Of a stretch of DNA of 64,000 bases, positions 46,846-58,293 are shown one piece after another. This DNA is from Vibrio splendidus 12E03 (lineage in GTDB: Bacteria; Pseudomonadota; Gammaproteobacteria; Enterobacterales; Vibrionaceae). The stretch is taken from the NCBI RefSeq assembly GCF_000272105.2, contig NZ_AJZD02000021.1, positions 1 through 64,000 of the forward strand, written 5' to 3'. Numbering within the stretch: the first letter of the stretch is position 1; every line of letters starts with the position of its first letter. Made by a program: the position numbers and the translations under genes. The notes beneath the pieces are model-generated. The model was not told the origin of the DNA and did not search any database. It saw only the letters and a list, made by a program, of their open reading frames with translations.

Positions 46846-48066
46846 TTAACCGCTCATCAAATTATTCATTTCAAGCATCGGCATTAGAGTCGCCATCACA
46901 ATGAACAGCACTAAACCTGCCATCAAAGCGATAAGTGCTGGCGTAAAGATACCTAACGCGATATTCACCGTCGATTCAAAGCTTTGGTCTTGGTTGTCCG
47001 CCGCTCTTGTCAGCATTTGTTCCAACTGACCACTCTGCTCACCACTGGCGATCATATGCAGCATCATTGGAGGGAAGAGTTTGGTTTGATCGAGCGCTTT
47101 ACGCAGGCTTGCCCCCTCTCTAACACTGTCTGACGCCTGCAGTACTTGTTGCTTCACATGGTGATTCGACATCACATCTACCGCAACCTTCATCCCTTCA
47201 AGGATAGGAATCGCACTCGAGGTACAGATAGAGAGTGTTCGTGCAAAACGAGAGGTATTAATCCCTTTTGCTATCTTGCCGATCAGTGGAATGCTTAATA
47301 GCTTGCGATCCCAACTCATACGAACACCCGGCTTTTTCAGCGCGGTCTTAACCAATACAATCACACCGATGATCAACAACAGTAATTGGATGCCCCAATT
47401 CTGGATAAATTCACTCGATGCTAATAAAAATTGTGTCGATTGAGGAAGTTCTTGGCCCATTTGGATAATCGGTTCAACGATCTTAGGTACTACTGTTGCC
47501 AACAGGAACGAAACAATCGTCACCGCAAACACCACTAGCACGACTGGGTAGATCATCGCTTGCAGCAACTTAGAGCGCATCTTCTGACGGTTTTCTGCGT
47601 AATCAGCCAGTCGCTCCAATACTGCATCTAAGTGACCCGATTTCTCACCAGCTGCGACCATAGCTCTAAACAGTTCATCAAAGATGTGCGGGTAATCAGC
47701 CAAGCTATCCGCTAGCGAATAACCTTCCGTTACCTTCGAGCGAACCGACAGCAGCATGGTTCGAATGCGTGGCTTTTCAGACTGCTCAGCGACGGCCTTC
47801 AAACACTCCTCTAACGGCATGCCTGATTGCACCAAGGTAGAAATTTGGCGAGTAATCAAAGCAAGGTCTGGTGTGCTGATACCACGCTTAAAGCTGGTTG
47901 ATGGCTGAGCACCTTTCGATGTTTTCGCTTTAGCTTCGGTCATCTCAACCGGCATCAAGCCTTGTTCTTTTAAGCGTTGGCGAGCCTGACGAGCGTTATC
48001 CGCTTCAATCGAGCCCTTTTTGCTCTTACCTTTGGCATCCAGTGCTTTGTATTCAAATGCCGCCAT
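46846..48066 (-). CDS. gspF: Type II secretion inner-membrane protein GspF
   Basis: 406 residues. Two homologous GspF/PilC domains, each with a cytoplasmic helical bundle (LALITRQISTLVQSGMPLEECL and FARTLSICTSSAIPILEGM), and three hydrophobic segments (about residues 170-190, 220-240, 375-398). It is the central platform protein that contacts the GspE ATPase. It follows gspE with a 1-base gap. Confidence 0.95.
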   Translation of the reverse strand: MAAFEYKALDAKGKSKKGSIEADNARQARQRLKEQGLMPVEMTEAKAKTSKGAQPSTSFKRGISTPDLALITRQISTLVQSGMPLEECLKAVAEQSEKPRIRTMLLSVRSKVTEGYSLADSLADYPHIFDELFRAMVAAGEKSGHLDAVLERLADYAENRQKMRSKLLQAMIYPVVLVVFAVTIVSFLLATVVPKIVEPIIQMGQELPQSTQFLLASSEFIQNWGIQLLLLIIGVIVLVKTALKKPGVRMSWDRKLLSIPLIGKIAKGINTSRFARTLSICTSSAIPILEGMKVAVDVMSNHHVKQQVLQASDSVREGASLRKALDQTKLFPPMMLHMIASGEQSGQLEQMLTRAADNQDQSFESTVNIALGIFTPALIALMAGLVLFIVMATLMPMLEMNNLMSG

Positions 48067-48067
48067 A

Positions 48068-49570
48068 TTAGACTTCCTTGGTCACGCGCATCACTTCTTC
48101 TAGGGACGTTACCCCTTTAAGAACTTTGCTCAAGCCATCATCTCTAATACTTGGTGTTGTGCCACGAATTGCTTTCTCAATTGCCTGTTCACCAGCTTCA
48201 CTGTGAATCAGCTCTTGCACCGAATCGTCAATCATCAATAGCTCATGAATACCGGTACGGCCTCGATAGCCTTTGTGACTGCAGCTTTCACATCCTTTTG
48301 CATGGTAAAGCGTCAAACTCTCTTTCTTCTTCAGTCCAAACAGCTTTTTCTGCTCTTTATCAGCTTCATAAGGTTCTTTACAGTCGTTACACAGAGTACG
48401 AACCAAGCGCTGAGCCAGAACACCCAGCAGCGAAGAAGAGATCAAGAAGGGTTCGATGCCCATATCACGTAGACGTGTAATCGCACCGATTGCAGTATTG
48501 GTGTGAAGGGTCGACATTACTAAGTGACCGGTCAAAGAGGCTTGAACAGCGATCTCCGCGGTCTCCAAGTCACGTATCTCACCAATCATTACGACATCGG
48601 GATCTTGACGAAGAATGGCACGTAAGCCACGAGCAAAGGTCATATCAACCTTAGGGTTCACCTGTGTTTGACCAATGCCATCGATATCAAATTCGATTGG
48701 GTCTTCAACGGTTAGAATATTTCGCTCATTACTGTTGAGCTCTTGCAGGCCAGCGTACAAGGTCGTTGATTTACCAGAACCTGTAGGACCCGTCACCAAA
48801 ATAATGCCGTGTGGGCGCTGAATAAGCTTGCGGAAGTTTTCGTGGTTCTCTGCTGTCATGCCTAAACTGTGCAAGTCTAGACGAGTCGCGTTCTTGTCCA
48901 ACAGACGCATTACTACACGCTCACCGTGCGAAGAAGGCATGGTTGAAACACGAACATCAACCGCTCGGCCACCGATACGCAGAGAGATGCGGCCATCTTG
49001 TGGCACGCGTTTTTCCGCAATATCCAGTTTAGCCATAACCTTGACACGCGAAACCAATAACGGAGCCAGTTTACGGCTCGGCGCTAACACATCACGTAAC
49101 ACACCATCAATACGGAAACGGATAGACAGTGACTTCTCGAAGGTTTCGATATGAATATCCGAAGCCCCTTCTTTGATCGCCTCTCCCAGCATCGCATTGA
49201 TTAGCTTGATGATTGGCGCATCGTCTTCCGATTCGAGCAAGTCTTCATCTTGTGGCAGTTCTTCTGCTAACGAGAAGAAGTCGTCGTTGTCGGCACCAAT
49301 ATCTTCCATCAATTGGCGCGCTTCTGAAGAATCACGTTGGTACGCATCGGTCAGCTTTTTATCAAACTCATCGGCGCTGATCGCTTGTGGCGTGAAACCA
49401 TTTTTCACAACACGGCTTACTTCAATGATCGCCGCCGATTTTAGAGGCTCTACATAATAGAGTACCGGCGGACGCTCTGGGTGCTGATATTCCAACACCA
49501 TCTTGTAGCGATTCGCAAAGCTAAACGGCAAGCGCTGATAAGTACGTGCCGCCCCTACCAATTCAGCCAT
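48068..49570 (-). CDS. gspE: Type II secretion ATPase GspE
   Basis: 500 residues. The N-terminal N1E domain that binds GspL is followed by Walker [16 protein letters not shown] (about residues 261-275), the Asp box ([11 protein letters not shown]), Walker [13 protein letters not shown], the His box [12 protein letters not shown] and a tetracysteine zinc site (CNDC... and CESC..). This hexameric ATPase drives pseudopilus assembly. Its start codon overlaps the gspD stop by one base (49570). Confidence 0.97.
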   Translation of the reverse strand: MAELVGAARTYQRLPFSFANRYKMVLEYQHPERPPVLYYVEPLKSAAIIEVSRVVKNGFTPQAISADEFDKKLTDAYQRDSSEARQLMEDIGADNDDFFSLAEELPQDEDLLESEDDAPIIKLINAMLGEAIKEGASDIHIETFEKSLSIRFRIDGVLRDVLAPSRKLAPLLVSRVKVMAKLDIAEKRVPQDGRISLRIGGRAVDVRVSTMPSSHGERVVMRLLDKNATRLDLHSLGMTAENHENFRKLIQRPHGIILVTGPTGSGKSTTLYAGLQELNSNERNILTVEDPIEFDIDGIGQTQVNPKVDMTFARGLRAILRQDPDVVMIGEIRDLETAEIAVQASLTGHLVMSTLHTNTAIGAITRLRDMGIEPFLISSSLLGVLAQRLVRTLCNDCKEPYEADKEQKKLFGLKKKESLTLYHAKGCESCSHKGYRGRTGIHELLMIDDSVQELIHSEAGEQAIEKAIRGTTPSIRDDGLSKVLKGVTSLEEVMRVTKEV

Positions 49571-51594
49571 TATTCTGTTTCCATTTGATCGATGAAGGCT
49601 TGGATTTCAGCCGGGTGATTCATATCGGTACCAAATTTAGGCAATACCGGGATATTATCGTCAGCCATCAGTTTCAAACCTTGCTCTGCCTTGTACAGCT
49701 GCTCAGCTCGAATGAAGTTGTATTTACGCTGAGTGATACCATCTGCTGTCATGCCATCACGGATGATGGTTGGCTTAATGAATACCATTAAATTCTTTTT
49801 CTCAACCTGAGTACTGGTTGATTTGAACAGGTGCCCAAGAACAGGAATATCACCTAGGAATGGCACTTTAGACTCACTCTCTAACGCACGTTCATCAATC
49901 AAACCACCAAGCACCAACATTTGGCCATCTTGAACAATCACAGACGTATTTAGCTGTCGTTTAGCAAAACGTACATCTACCGCGCCGTTCGCGCCCAATA
50001 CGTTCGACACTTCTTGTTCAATATTCAGCTGAACTGAGTCACCTTCGTTGATCTGTGGCACCACTTTAAGCTTGATACCCACTTCTTTACGTTCAACCGT
50101 TTGGAATGGGTTATCGTTACTTGAACCCGCCGTCGAGCCAGTTAAAACCGGAACTTCTTCACCAACGATGAACGACGCTTCGCCGTTGTCCATCACGGTA
50201 ATACTTGGAGAAGATAGGATGTTTGAATTGGAGTCGGTTGCTACCGCACTGATCAAGGCAGTCCAGTCACCCATTACCACGCTCATGGCTGCGCCATTAA
50301 CACCTGAAAGTGCAGAGGCTAATGTTGAATAATCACCTTCTTCAGTGGTGGTTTCGTTTCGTAGGAATTTTCCGTCAGAGTCATAAACAGCGGTGGTTGT
50401 AGTAGAATCTTTAGCTTCTTCTAAACCCACCATTACGCCACCGATCGATGCACCAGTGTTGCTGTACTGGATCATTGCACCCGTTTCTAGGTTACCCCAT
50501 TGCACACCAAGGTTAACGCCATCGCCTTCTGCCATTTCAACAATCAAGGCTTCAATCAATACTTGAGCACGACGAATATCCAGTTGTGCGATCACGTCTT
50601 GCAGCGCATTCATAATGTCTGGCTGTGCAGTAATAACCAAAGAGTTGGTATCACTGTGGGCGGAAATCATTACTTGGTTGCGTTGCGATGAGCTGCCTTT
50701 GGTTGATGACTGCTTCTCTGATTGTAGGTTGTCCGACACGCCTTTCAGCACATCAACCAGATCTTCTGCTTTTGCGTATTTGAGGTAGATAACTTGGTTG
50801 TTGCCCTTGGTTGCCATTTCGACATCAAGCTGCTCGATAAGCTTTCTTAATCGGCTACGAACCTTAGGGTCACCTGAAATAAGGATCGCATTGGTACGCT
50901 CATCAGCAACCAATTTAGGTTGTAGGAACGCTGGGGTGTTTTTCGCATCGGTGGTCTTATTCAACGCATCAACGATACGTACCATTTCTGCCGCGGAAGC
51001 ATTCTTTAGCTCAACGACTTCAATCTCTTTATCACCCGCTTGGTCAACGCGCTTGATGATTTCAGCTAAACGGTTTACTACCGCCGCTCGGCCTGTAATA
51101 AGGATGATGTTGGCTGGGTCGTAATGCACAACGTTACCCGCGCCTGCATTGTCGTTCAATTGACGAAGCAGAGGAGAAAGTTCACGAACCGAGACATTAC
51201 GAACCGTCACTACGCGTGTCACTACGCTATCACCAGTGATCGAATCACGGTCACCAACAACAGGGATTGCCGAGGTTTTCGAATCTTTAGCTTTGATGAT
51301 CTTAAGAACACCCGAGTCCATTTCAACGACTGCGTAGCCATACACCTCTAGTACGTTTAAGAAGAAACTGTAATATTGCTCTTCATTCAATACGTCGTAG
51401 CTGCGTACATCGATTTTTCCGCGCACCGATGGATCAACGATGATGGTCTTCTCTAGGTTACGACCAACAATATTAATAAACTCTTGAATATCAGTGCCTT
51501 TAAAGCTGGCACTAAAATCACTCGCGATGGCTGCGGGTGTGCAGATTAAGCTTCCTGCCAATAACCATGCACTTTTCTTAAACCAATGCTTCAC
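49570..51594 (-). CDS. gspD: Type II secretion secretin GspD
   Basis: 674 residues. A signal peptide ([20 protein letters not shown]) is followed by N0 ([20 protein letters not shown]), N1-N3 repeat domains ([59 protein letters not shown]) and the secretin barrel with VPVLTG and [15 protein letters not shown]. It forms the outer-membrane channel. No pilotin gene is seen in this window. Second gene of the operon. Confidence 0.97.
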   Translation of the reverse strand: MKHWFKKSAWLLAGSLICTPAAIASDFSASFKGTDIQEFINIVGRNLEKTIIVDPSVRGKIDVRSYDVLNEEQYYSFFLNVLEVYGYAVVEMDSGVLKIIKAKDSKTSAIPVVGDRDSITGDSVVTRVVTVRNVSVRELSPLLRQLNDNAGAGNVVHYDPANIILITGRAAVVNRLAEIIKRVDQAGDKEIEVVELKNASAAEMVRIVDALNKTTDAKNTPAFLQPKLVADERTNAILISGDPKVRSRLRKLIEQLDVEMATKGNNQVIYLKYAKAEDLVDVLKGVSDNLQSEKQSSTKGSSSQRNQVMISAHSDTNSLVITAQPDIMNALQDVIAQLDIRRAQVLIEALIVEMAEGDGVNLGVQWGNLETGAMIQYSNTGASIGGVMVGLEEAKDSTTTTAVYDSDGKFLRNETTTEEGDYSTLASALSGVNGAAMSVVMGDWTALISAVATDSNSNILSSPSITVMDNGEASFIVGEEVPVLTGSTAGSSNDNPFQTVERKEVGIKLKVVPQINEGDSVQLNIEQEVSNVLGANGAVDVRFAKRQLNTSVIVQDGQMLVLGGLIDERALESESKVPFLGDIPVLGHLFKSTSTQVEKKNLMVFIKPTIIRDGMTADGITQRKYNFIRAEQLYKAEQGLKLMADDNIPVLPKFGTDMNHPAEIQAFIDQMETE

Positions 51595-51635
51595 GTACTT
51601 CTCCTACACTTTCGTCCTTCGTTAGACGCAAAGTT

Positions 51636-52559
51636 TTAAAATTCAATAAACACTTCATGTTGTTGACCATCTCTCTCGACGACGAGATTTAACTCTGTCA
51701 GCTCTGAGATAGAACGAAATATGTTGCCCATAGCGGCTGGGTCTGTCAGGTCTTGACCATTTAACTGAGTAGCAATATCTCCGTTTTGGAGCCCTACTGA
51801 GTTAAAAAGTTCTGAATCTTTGCCAGGGCTCACACGATAACCAATAACGCTATCATCGCGCTTCACCTGAGACAGTCGAACATATTGGAAGATTTGTTGC
51901 GGATCTTTCATTATCTTCGCTTTAATTTCATCAAGCTTCTCTTCTGCAGAAGCCGGGTTATTACCACGAACCGAAGAAGAGCTACGAGGTGGCGCAGGCG
52001 CTGATACAGCCAAACGCTTGTACTCAATACCTTCAAGCATCAAGGTTTCGTCTCGTCCTGAGTTATCAATGATAACGCGATCGATTAATACCGCTTTTAA
52101 CTTGGCTCGAGTGCCTTCAATCTCTTCATTAATTCCGTAGGTCGCTTGCGTGCCGCGATTGGCGATCACCGCTAAGCTCAGTTTTGGATTCGAGCTCGCT
52201 ACTGCACCCACTAAAACGAGATTTAATCGCGTCTTAGGCGCATCTTGGATAACTTGCTGTTCAACCACAGCGGGCGTGCTTGGGTTGTAAGCACCAAACA
52301 TGTTGCTCTGCTGCAAAGAAGAGATATCAAGGGTCGATTGAGGTGCTGAAGATGATGAAGCGGTTGCTGCCCAAGGCGCGACAGTTTGCTCAGCAGGTTC
52401 GATAAACCATGCAAGCTGTCCTAAAATCCATGCGGAAGCTGCAATCAATACACAACAGGTCGCTAAGCTTAGTTTCTGCTGAAGTACAAATCCATTCTCT
52501 AATAAGCGGCTCAACATAGGAGAATTCCCTACGCGATTTTTGAGCTCTAAAAAGTTCAC
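51636..52559 (-). CDS. gspC: Type II secretion protein GspC
   Basis: 307 residues from a GTG. One transmembrane segment (ATCCVLIAASAWILGQLAW, about residues 34-52), a periplasmic HR domain (TRLNLVLVGAVASSNPKLSLA) and a C-terminal PDZ-like domain (GYRVSPGKDSELFNSVGLQN), typical of Vibrio EpsC. It connects the inner-membrane platform to the GspD secretin and takes part in substrate recognition. An ATG at 52517 is an alternative start. First gene of the 12-gene operon. Confidence 0.94.
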   Translation of the reverse strand: MNFLELKNRVGNSPMLSRLLENGFVLQQKLSLATCCVLIAASAWILGQLAWFIEPAEQTVAPWAATASSSSAPQSTLDISSLQQSNMFGAYNPSTPAVVEQQVIQDAPKTRLNLVLVGAVASSNPKLSLAVIANRGTQATYGINEEIEGTRAKLKAVLIDRVIIDNSGRDETLMLEGIEYKRLAVSAPAPPRSSSSVRGNNPASAEEKLDEIKAKIMKDPQQIFQYVRLSQVKRDDSVIGYRVSPGKDSELFNSVGLQNGDIATQLNGQDLTDPAAMGNIFRSISELTELNLVVERDGQQHEVFIEF

Positions 52560-52717
52560 TTTCCTAGTCCCTTTTCATGACGACAAACGCTGCAAATCAT
52601 TAAACTTTCAGCTTTTTTATTCATTCGTTCGATACCAAGCTTATTTAAGCAATAAGATCCTGAACTATATCATAGCAAATCGATAAATCGGCATAACATG
52701 GCTATTTTGTATTATGA

Positions 52718-52745
52718 CTTGAAAAAAATGCTAACCGCCTCCACT
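52718..52745 (+). promoter_or_regulatory. Candidate heat-shock (sigma-32) promoter of hslR-hslO
   Basis: CTTGAAA and CCTCCACT are separated by 13 bases, close to the sigma-32 pattern CTTGAAA-N(11-16)-CCCCATNT, about 100 bases before hslR. The products are heat-shock proteins, which fits. The gap between gspC and hslR (52560-52848) must also hold the gsp promoter, which I could not place. Confidence 0.4.
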
Positions 52746-52848
52746 TTAAGCTTCTACTTAATGTGATAAGCATCATCAAAAACATGTTGCGCACTGTTCA
52801 TTACAGTTAAACCGCATTCATTTCTCACTTAATAAGGCACAGCCCTAT

Positions 52849-53235
52849 ATGAAAACTGCTAATGAAGCTGTCAGACTCGATAAATGGTTGTGGGCAGCTC
52901 GTTTTTACAAAACCCGGTCTATTGCTCGCAACATGGTCGATGGTGGCAAAGTCCACTATAATGGTCAGCGCAGCAAGCCAAGTAAAATTGTCGAACTTGG
53001 GGCTGTGATTACACTGCGCCAAGGTAATGAAGAAAAGACGGTAACGATCGAGAAAATCTCAGCCCATCGTGGTGGAGCTCCGATCGCTCAAACCCTCTAT
53101 GAAGAAACCACCGAAAGCTTGGCAAAAAGAGAAGAGTTTGCACAACAGCGCAAGCTAAATGCTCATAGCCCAGCCCCAGAACGTCGCCCAGATAAAAAGC
53201 AACGTCGTGACATCATCAAGTTCAAGACTCAATAA
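52849..53235 (+). CDS. hslR: Heat-shock protein 15 (S4 domain)
   Basis: 128 residues. The S4 RNA-binding domain spans about residues 8-66 (VRLDKWLWAARFYKTRSIAR, MVDGGKVHYNGQRSKPSK). Hsp15 binds 50S subunits that still carry a nascent chain on tRNA and helps recycle them after heat shock. The tail is basic (RRPDKKQRRDIIKFK). It is followed by hslO after an 18-base gap, the same pair as in E. coli. Confidence 0.94.
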   Translation: MKTANEAVRLDKWLWAARFYKTRSIARNMVDGGKVHYNGQRSKPSKIVELGAVITLRQGNEEKTVTIEKISAHRGGAPIAQTLYEETTESLAKREEFAQQRKLNAHSPAPERRPDKKQRRDIIKFKTQ

Positions 53236-53253
53236 GCTAGAAGGAATAGCCAA

Positions 53254-54147
53254 ATGGCAGACCCAATGTCTACAAGTAATGTTTTAAATCGCTACCTATT
53301 TGAAGACCTATCAGTACGTGGTGAATTGGTACAGATGGACGAAGCGTACCAACAGATTATTTCTAGCAAGGAATACCCAGCTCCAGTACAAAAGCTGTTG
53401 GGTGAGCTACTGGTTTCAACGACGCTACTAACGGCGACCCTAAAGTTTGAAGGTTCTATCACGATGCAGCTGCAAGGTGACGGCCCAGTATCTCTAGCAG
53501 TTATCAATGGCGATCACGATCAGAAGATCCGTGGTGTTGCTCGCTTTGAAGGCGATATCGCAGACGACGCTGGTCTACACGACCTAATGGGTAAAGGTCA
53601 CCTAGTGATCACCATCGATCCTAAGAAAGGTGAGCGTTACCAAGGTATCGTTGGTCTTGAAGGTGACACGCTGGCACAAGTGCTTGAAGGCTACTTCGCT
53701 AACTCTGAACAGCTTAAGACTCGTCTATGGCTGCGCACTGGCGAGCATGAAGGCAAAGCACACGCTGCAGGTATGTTGCTACAAGTAATGCCTGACGGTA
53801 CTGGTACTCCAGATGACTTCGAGCACCTAGAGCAACTAACAGACACAGTTAAAAACGAAGAGCTATTCACTCTAGAAGCGAACGAACTGCTTTACCGTTT
53901 GTACAACCAAGAGAAAGTACAGCTATTCACACCACAACCGGTTGAATTCTTCTGCGGCTGTTCACGTGATCGAAGTGCAGCAGCAATCATTACCGTTGCT
54001 CAAGAAGAGATCTACGACATCCTAAGCACCGAAGGAAGCGTTGGTCTACACTGCGATTACTGTGGCACAAACTACTCGTTCGACAAGAATGATGTTGATG
54101 CACTGTACGCAGAAGCAGCAGATAAAGGCAGCAATACGGTTCATTAA
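53254..54147 (+). CDS. hslO: Redox-regulated chaperone Hsp33
   Basis: 297 residues. The N-terminal folding domain runs from [16 protein letters not shown]; the C-terminal redox switch has [10 protein letters not shown] (CxC) and HCDYCGTNY (CxxC), the four zinc-binding cysteines that form disulfides under oxidative heat stress and activate the holdase. AAGGA lies 8 bases before the ATG. Operon with hslR; a terminator follows. Confidence 0.96.
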   Translation: MADPMSTSNVLNRYLFEDLSVRGELVQMDEAYQQIISSKEYPAPVQKLLGELLVSTTLLTATLKFEGSITMQLQGDGPVSLAVINGDHDQKIRGVARFEGDIADDAGLHDLMGKGHLVITIDPKKGERYQGIVGLEGDTLAQVLEGYFANSEQLKTRLWLRTGEHEGKAHAAGMLLQVMPDGTGTPDDFEHLEQLTDTVKNEELFTLEANELLYRLYNQEKVQLFTPQPVEFFCGCSRDRSAAAIITVAQEEIYDILSTEGSVGLHCDYCGTNYSFDKNDVDALYAEAADKGSNTVH

Positions 54148-54180
54148 TTTACGGCGTACCAAAAACACGTAATTTACCCC

Positions 54181-54211
54181 AAAAAGGTCAGCACTCAGCT
54201 GGCCTTTTTTG
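54181..54211 (+). terminator. Terminator of hslR-hslO
   Basis: AAAGGTCAGC and GCTGGCCTTT arms followed by T6. The rest of the 337-base gap to pckA is AT-rich and must hold the pckA promoter; it contains one half of a CRP-like site (TGTGA near 54335) but no convincing palindrome. Confidence 0.85.
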
Positions 54212-54484
54212 TGATCAAAATGGCGCAAACTCCGTAACATCTCGTAATAAAATCACCGCTTAATTTTAATCAATTAATAACGTTCCCGCCCCTAGCGCAA
54301 AGGTTTGCGTACAGGATAGACTAGTTGGGCCAATATGTGACGAGACGCTTAAAACCCCATGGTTAATATGGATATTTTTTGAGCTATATCCCTGTTTCCC
54401 CCGAGTCTCGTTGCTAGCATGGTGAGCAGATAACAATAAAAAATTAATACAAAATCCCTACAAAATATCCTACAAGGAGCACCT

Positions 54485-56110
54485 ATGACCGTTATGGAAC
54501 ATACAAAGGCTGCACAAATTGATCTAACTAAGCACGGACTGACTGGCGTTACTGAAGTTCTTCGTAATCCTAGCTACGAGCAGTTATTCGTTGAAGAAAC
54601 ACTGCCAGGTTTGGAAGGCTACGAAAAAGGCGTAGTAACGGAACTAGGCTCTGTTGCGGTAGACACTGGTATCTTTACTGGCCGCTCACCAAAAGATAAG
54701 TACATTGTTAAAGATGACACCACGCGCGATACCATGTGGTGGTCAGATCAAGGCAAAAATGACAACAAACCGATTACAACTGAAGTATGGAATGAGCTGA
54801 AAGAGCTTGTGACAACTCAGCTATCTGGCAAGCGCCTGTTTGTCATCGACGGTTATTGTGGTGCTAACCCTGATACGCGCTTAAGTGTACGTATTATCAC
54901 TGAAGTAGCGTGGCAAGCGCACTTCGTTAAGAACATGTTCATTCGTCCAACTGACGAAGAGCTAGCAACGTTCGAACCTGATTTCGTGGTAATGAACGGT
55001 GCTAAAACAACCAACCCTAACTGGGAGAAGCAGGGGCTAAACTCTGAAAACTTCGTTGCTTTCAACCTAACAGAGCGCGTTCAAATCATCGGTGGTACTT
55101 GGTACGGCGGTGAGATGAAGAAAGGCATGTTCGCAATGATGAACTACCTGCTTCCTCTGCAAGGCATTGCTTCAATGCACTGTAGTGCAAACGTCGGCGA
55201 GAAAGGCGATGTAGCCATCTTCTTCGGTCTATCTGGTACAGGTAAAACTACGCTTTCAACCGATCCTAAGCGTGAGCTAATCGGTGATGATGAGCACGGT
55301 TGGGATGACGATGGTATCTTCAACTTCGAAGGTGGTTGTTACGCGAAGACGATTCGTCTATCTAAAGAAGCAGAACCTGAAATCTACAATGCAATCCGTC
55401 GTGATGCACTACTAGAAAACGTAACGGTTCGTGGTGATGGTTCTATCGATTTTGATGACGGTTCAAAAACTGAGAACACTCGTGTTTCTTACCCGATTCA
55501 CCACATCGATAACATCGTTAAACCAGTATCAAAAGCCGGTCACGCTCAAAAGGTTATCTTCCTGACTGCTGATGCATTCGGTGTACTACCACCCGTTTCT
55601 AAACTGACTCCAGAGCAAACGAAGTACCACTTCCTATCTGGCTTCACTGCGAAACTAGCGGGCACTGAGCGTGGTATTACTGAACCAACACCAACGTTCT
55701 CTGCGGCATTTGGTGCGGCGTTCCTTACTCTTCACCCAACTCAGTACGCTGAAGTGCTTGTGAAGCGTATGGAAGCAGCTGGCGCTGAAGCCTACCTAGT
55801 GAACACCGGTTGGAACGGTACTGGTAAACGTATCTCTATCCAAGATACTCGCGGCATCATCGACGCTATCCTAGATGGCTCAATCGACAACGCTGAAACT
55901 AAGGTTATCCCTATGTTTAACCTAGAAGTACCTCTAGCGCTACACGATGTTGACCCAGCGATCCTTGACCCACGCGATACGTACACTGACCCTCTACAAT
56001 GGGAAAGCAAAGCGAAAGATCTAGCAGAGCGCTTCATCAACAACTTTGATAAGTACACTGACAATGCTGAAGGTAAATCACTGGTTGCGGCTGGCCCTCA
56101 ACTGGACTAA
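54485..56110 (+). CDS. pckA: Phosphoenolpyruvate carboxykinase (ATP)
   Basis: 541 residues. It converts oxaloacetate and ATP to PEP and CO2, the first committed step of gluconeogenesis. Visible: [10 protein letters not shown], the substrate-binding region, [17 protein letters not shown], the P-loop-like kinase motif [13 protein letters not shown] (about residues 247-259) and the metal motif [17 protein letters not shown] lies 6-7 bases before the ATG. Monocistronic with its own terminator. Codon use is strongly biased toward the preferred set, which fits high expression. Confidence 0.97.
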   Translation: MTVMEHTKAAQIDLTKHGLTGVTEVLRNPSYEQLFVEETLPGLEGYEKGVVTELGSVAVDTGIFTGRSPKDKYIVKDDTTRDTMWWSDQGKNDNKPITTEVWNELKELVTTQLSGKRLFVIDGYCGANPDTRLSVRIITEVAWQAHFVKNMFIRPTDEELATFEPDFVVMNGAKTTNPNWEKQGLNSENFVAFNLTERVQIIGGTWYGGEMKKGMFAMMNYLLPLQGIASMHCSANVGEKGDVAIFFGLSGTGKTTLSTDPKRELIGDDEHGWDDDGIFNFEGGCYAKTIRLSKEAEPEIYNAIRRDALLENVTVRGDGSIDFDDGSKTENTRVSYPIHHIDNIVKPVSKAGHAQKVIFLTADAFGVLPPVSKLTPEQTKYHFLSGFTAKLAGTERGITEPTPTFSAAFGAAFLTLHPTQYAEVLVKRMEAAGAEAYLVNTGWNGTGKRISIQDTRGIIDAILDGSIDNAETKVIPMFNLEVPLALHDVDPAILDPRDTYTDPLQWESKAKDLAERFINNFDKYTDNAEGKSLVAAGPQLD

Positions 56111-56173
56111 CCCAATCATCTGCTCGGGCTTAGCCAAAAGCGAACGCCCAATTTAAAACGATATTTTTGTAGC

Positions 56174-56200
56174 AAGCCCCTCTTTTGAGGGGCTTTTTTG
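56174..56200 (+). terminator. Terminator of pckA
   Basis: AAGCCCCTC and GAGGGGCTT arms around a TTTT loop, followed by T6. Confidence 0.88.
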
Positions 56201-56264
56201 TTGATGCTTGACCCTTTTTGTTCCACTCTGTTTTGAGACTATTGAAATTTAAGGCTTTCAGGGA

Positions 56265-58235
56265 ATGAAAAAGGTATTCATGGTGTTCGGCATTGTGTTG
56301 GCTATCGCCGTTGCAACTATCGCAGCGCTGCTATTAAGCCTGCAGACCCAATACCGTGCGGATGTTGCTAACTTTTTTATCAAACATACGATTGAACAAC
56401 CTGTACTCATTGAAGATGTTGAGTATCAGGCGCCTTATCACATCACCTTAATGGGCATTACCCAAAGCCAACCAGAAAAGCAGACATCTCTGTATATCGA
56501 CAAGATCGATCTTTGGTTCAGCCCCAGCTCGATGACAGAGGCCAAACTGGTCTTGGAATCTGTTTTGATCAGTGGCCTGCAATTAGAAGCAGACGATCTA
56601 AGAACACTGACATCTTTATTTACCCAGCCAAACATCAAGCTCCACCAGCTGGCCATCAACAATCTCGACTTTTCGACGCCAGAGTTTAATGCGCGAGGCA
56701 TCGACCTGCAGATCTCCGCCCCAAAATGGAACAACGACAACTCACTTCTCCCTTATGGAAAAACCCAACTCTCTGCCTCACAACTGTATTGGCAAGGTGA
56801 AGCATTCGATAATCTGTTGATTGACCTAGACTTAAAACCTAGCAATAGCACGCTTTATGGTGCTTCATTTGACTGGCGTGGCGCCAAGATTTCCGGTCAA
56901 GCAGAGCAGTATCAACAAGATTGGTCGTTGGTGAACGTGACCGTCGATGGCTTACGACTCAATCAGAAACAGACCCAAAGCCTACTAAACAAAGAATGGG
57001 ATGTGGCAGGTATTCAGATCAATCACATTAATAGCTTAGATATTCTACGTAGTGACGTAGAGTGGCAAGATGGCCACCTCGCAGCCTTTGATGCCTCACT
57101 AGAAAATATCCAACTGCCTTTTGAAATCTGGAAACAACAGAAAGCCATTTTTTCTCTGCAGGCAGAAGGAGTGACCATTGATGATGACATGTTCATCGAG
57201 CCAAGCCTCAAGCTCAACCTAGAAACAAACCAGATTCTGATTGAAGATTTCTATACTCAATTCCTGCAAGGCACTGTTCAGCTCAATGGCGAAGTCACCC
57301 CTAGCAGCATTCAATTAGCGCAACTCGACCTGCAAGGCATCAAGTGGATTACCGAAAACCAAGATAGCCCTCTAGTCGTAGCTCGACTAATACCTTGGCT
57401 TACACAACTCCAGAACGTCGAGATTAGCCGACTTAATATAGAACGCAGTCAACTCATCCAACTCGCACAACAACCTTACTGGCAGGTCTCTGGATTACAT
57501 GTCGAGGGGCATCAAGTTCAACTGCTGCAAGATAGAAAACTGGGCTTGTGGCAAGGGAAGCTGATGGCGAGCGCCAATGATGCCAGCTACCAAAATATTC
57601 TCAGCGCACAGCCTGTGGTTGAGATGAATAGCGAACAAGGAAAATGGACGCTGACACGTCTGTTTGCACCACTCAGGAATGGCTACATTGAAGCCAATGC
57701 AACGCTCGATTTTAACCAAATCAGCAAGCCGTGGAGCTTAGACATTTCTGCCGATGGGTTACCCATTGCGCCGATGCTGCAGCAACTTGAATTACCGCTC
57801 GATGCAACCGGGTATGGCGAGTTTGAACTTCAAGCCGCAGGTTTATATGGCGACTCTCTGATGCTCGGTTACTCAACCACAGGGCAACTCACTGGCAGCG
57901 TTCGCCAAGGTGTGATGACCTTTAATGACAAGCTTTCTGAAACATCGACTGATAACGTGTTTGAAATTCCAGAGCTTAATGCGCATTTTGACCGTGGGCG
58001 CTTCACTCTCGAACCGATGCACATTATTGGTGCATCAGCAGCAGAGCAAGGCGAACAAAGGGTTCAAACGCTCAATGGCGAGGCTTCTGGAGAACTCGAC
58101 TTGCTTAAAGCCGAGCAACACACCCTCTCGATTACCCTATCGGACCCATGCCATCAAATCTCAGGAAAGCTCACCCAAGCTGAGTATTCGGAGATTAACG
58201 ACTGCCAACAAAAAAGCGCCACTCCACAGGAGTAG
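56265..58235 (+). CDS. AsmA family envelope protein
   Basis: 656 residues. An N-terminal signal anchor (VFMVFGIVLAIAVATIAALLL) is followed by a long periplasmic region of repeated short beta-strands and the AsmA-type opening (VLIEDVEYQAPYHITLMGI), with the conserved C-terminal region near GEFELQAAGLYGDSL. AsmA/TamB/YhdP-like proteins are thought to bridge the periplasm and move phospholipids to the outer membrane. Start could be ATG 56265 or 56280; the second has a better spaced AAAGG. Its last codons overlap the terminator of the converging yiiD transcript. Confidence 0.8.
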   Translation: MKKVFMVFGIVLAIAVATIAALLLSLQTQYRADVANFFIKHTIEQPVLIEDVEYQAPYHITLMGITQSQPEKQTSLYIDKIDLWFSPSSMTEAKLVLESVLISGLQLEADDLRTLTSLFTQPNIKLHQLAINNLDFSTPEFNARGIDLQISAPKWNNDNSLLPYGKTQLSASQLYWQGEAFDNLLIDLDLKPSNSTLYGASFDWRGAKISGQAEQYQQDWSLVNVTVDGLRLNQKQTQSLLNKEWDVAGIQINHINSLDILRSDVEWQDGHLAAFDASLENIQLPFEIWKQQKAIFSLQAEGVTIDDDMFIEPSLKLNLETNQILIEDFYTQFLQGTVQLNGEVTPSSIQLAQLDLQGIKWITENQDSPLVVARLIPWLTQLQNVEISRLNIERSQLIQLAQQPYWQVSGLHVEGHQVQLLQDRKLGLWQGKLMASANDASYQNILSAQPVVEMNSEQGKWTLTRLFAPLRNGYIEANATLDFNQISKPWSLDISADGLPIAPMLQQLELPLDATGYGEFELQAAGLYGDSLMLGYSTTGQLTGSVRQGVMTFNDKLSETSTDNVFEIPELNAHFDRGRFTLEPMHIIGASAAEQGEQRVQTLNGEASGELDLLKAEQHTLSITLSDPCHQISGKLTQAEYSEINDCQQKSATPQE

Positions 58236-58241
58236 CGCCTT
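58209..58241 (-). terminator. Terminator of the yihY-dtd-yiiD operon
   Basis: On the minus strand GGCGCTACTCC and GGAGTGGCGC arms are followed by T6. It overlaps the stop codon of the AsmA-family gene on the other strand. Confidence 0.8.
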
Positions 58242-58251
58242 GTATCTTTAA

Positions 58252-58281
58252 TCTGTATCTGTATCTGTATCTGTATCTGTT
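58252..58281. repeat. ATCTGT hexamer repeat, five copies
   Basis: Five perfect ATCTGT units between the AsmA-family and yiiD genes, close behind yiiD's stop on the minus strand and upstream of its terminator. Not in a coding frame. Confidence 0.9.
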
Positions 58282-58293
58282 AGCCAGTGTCAG

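Noticed and set aside
54330..54350. CRP site before pckA
   Set aside because: Only the TGTGA half is present; the second half does not match TCACA at the required spacing.
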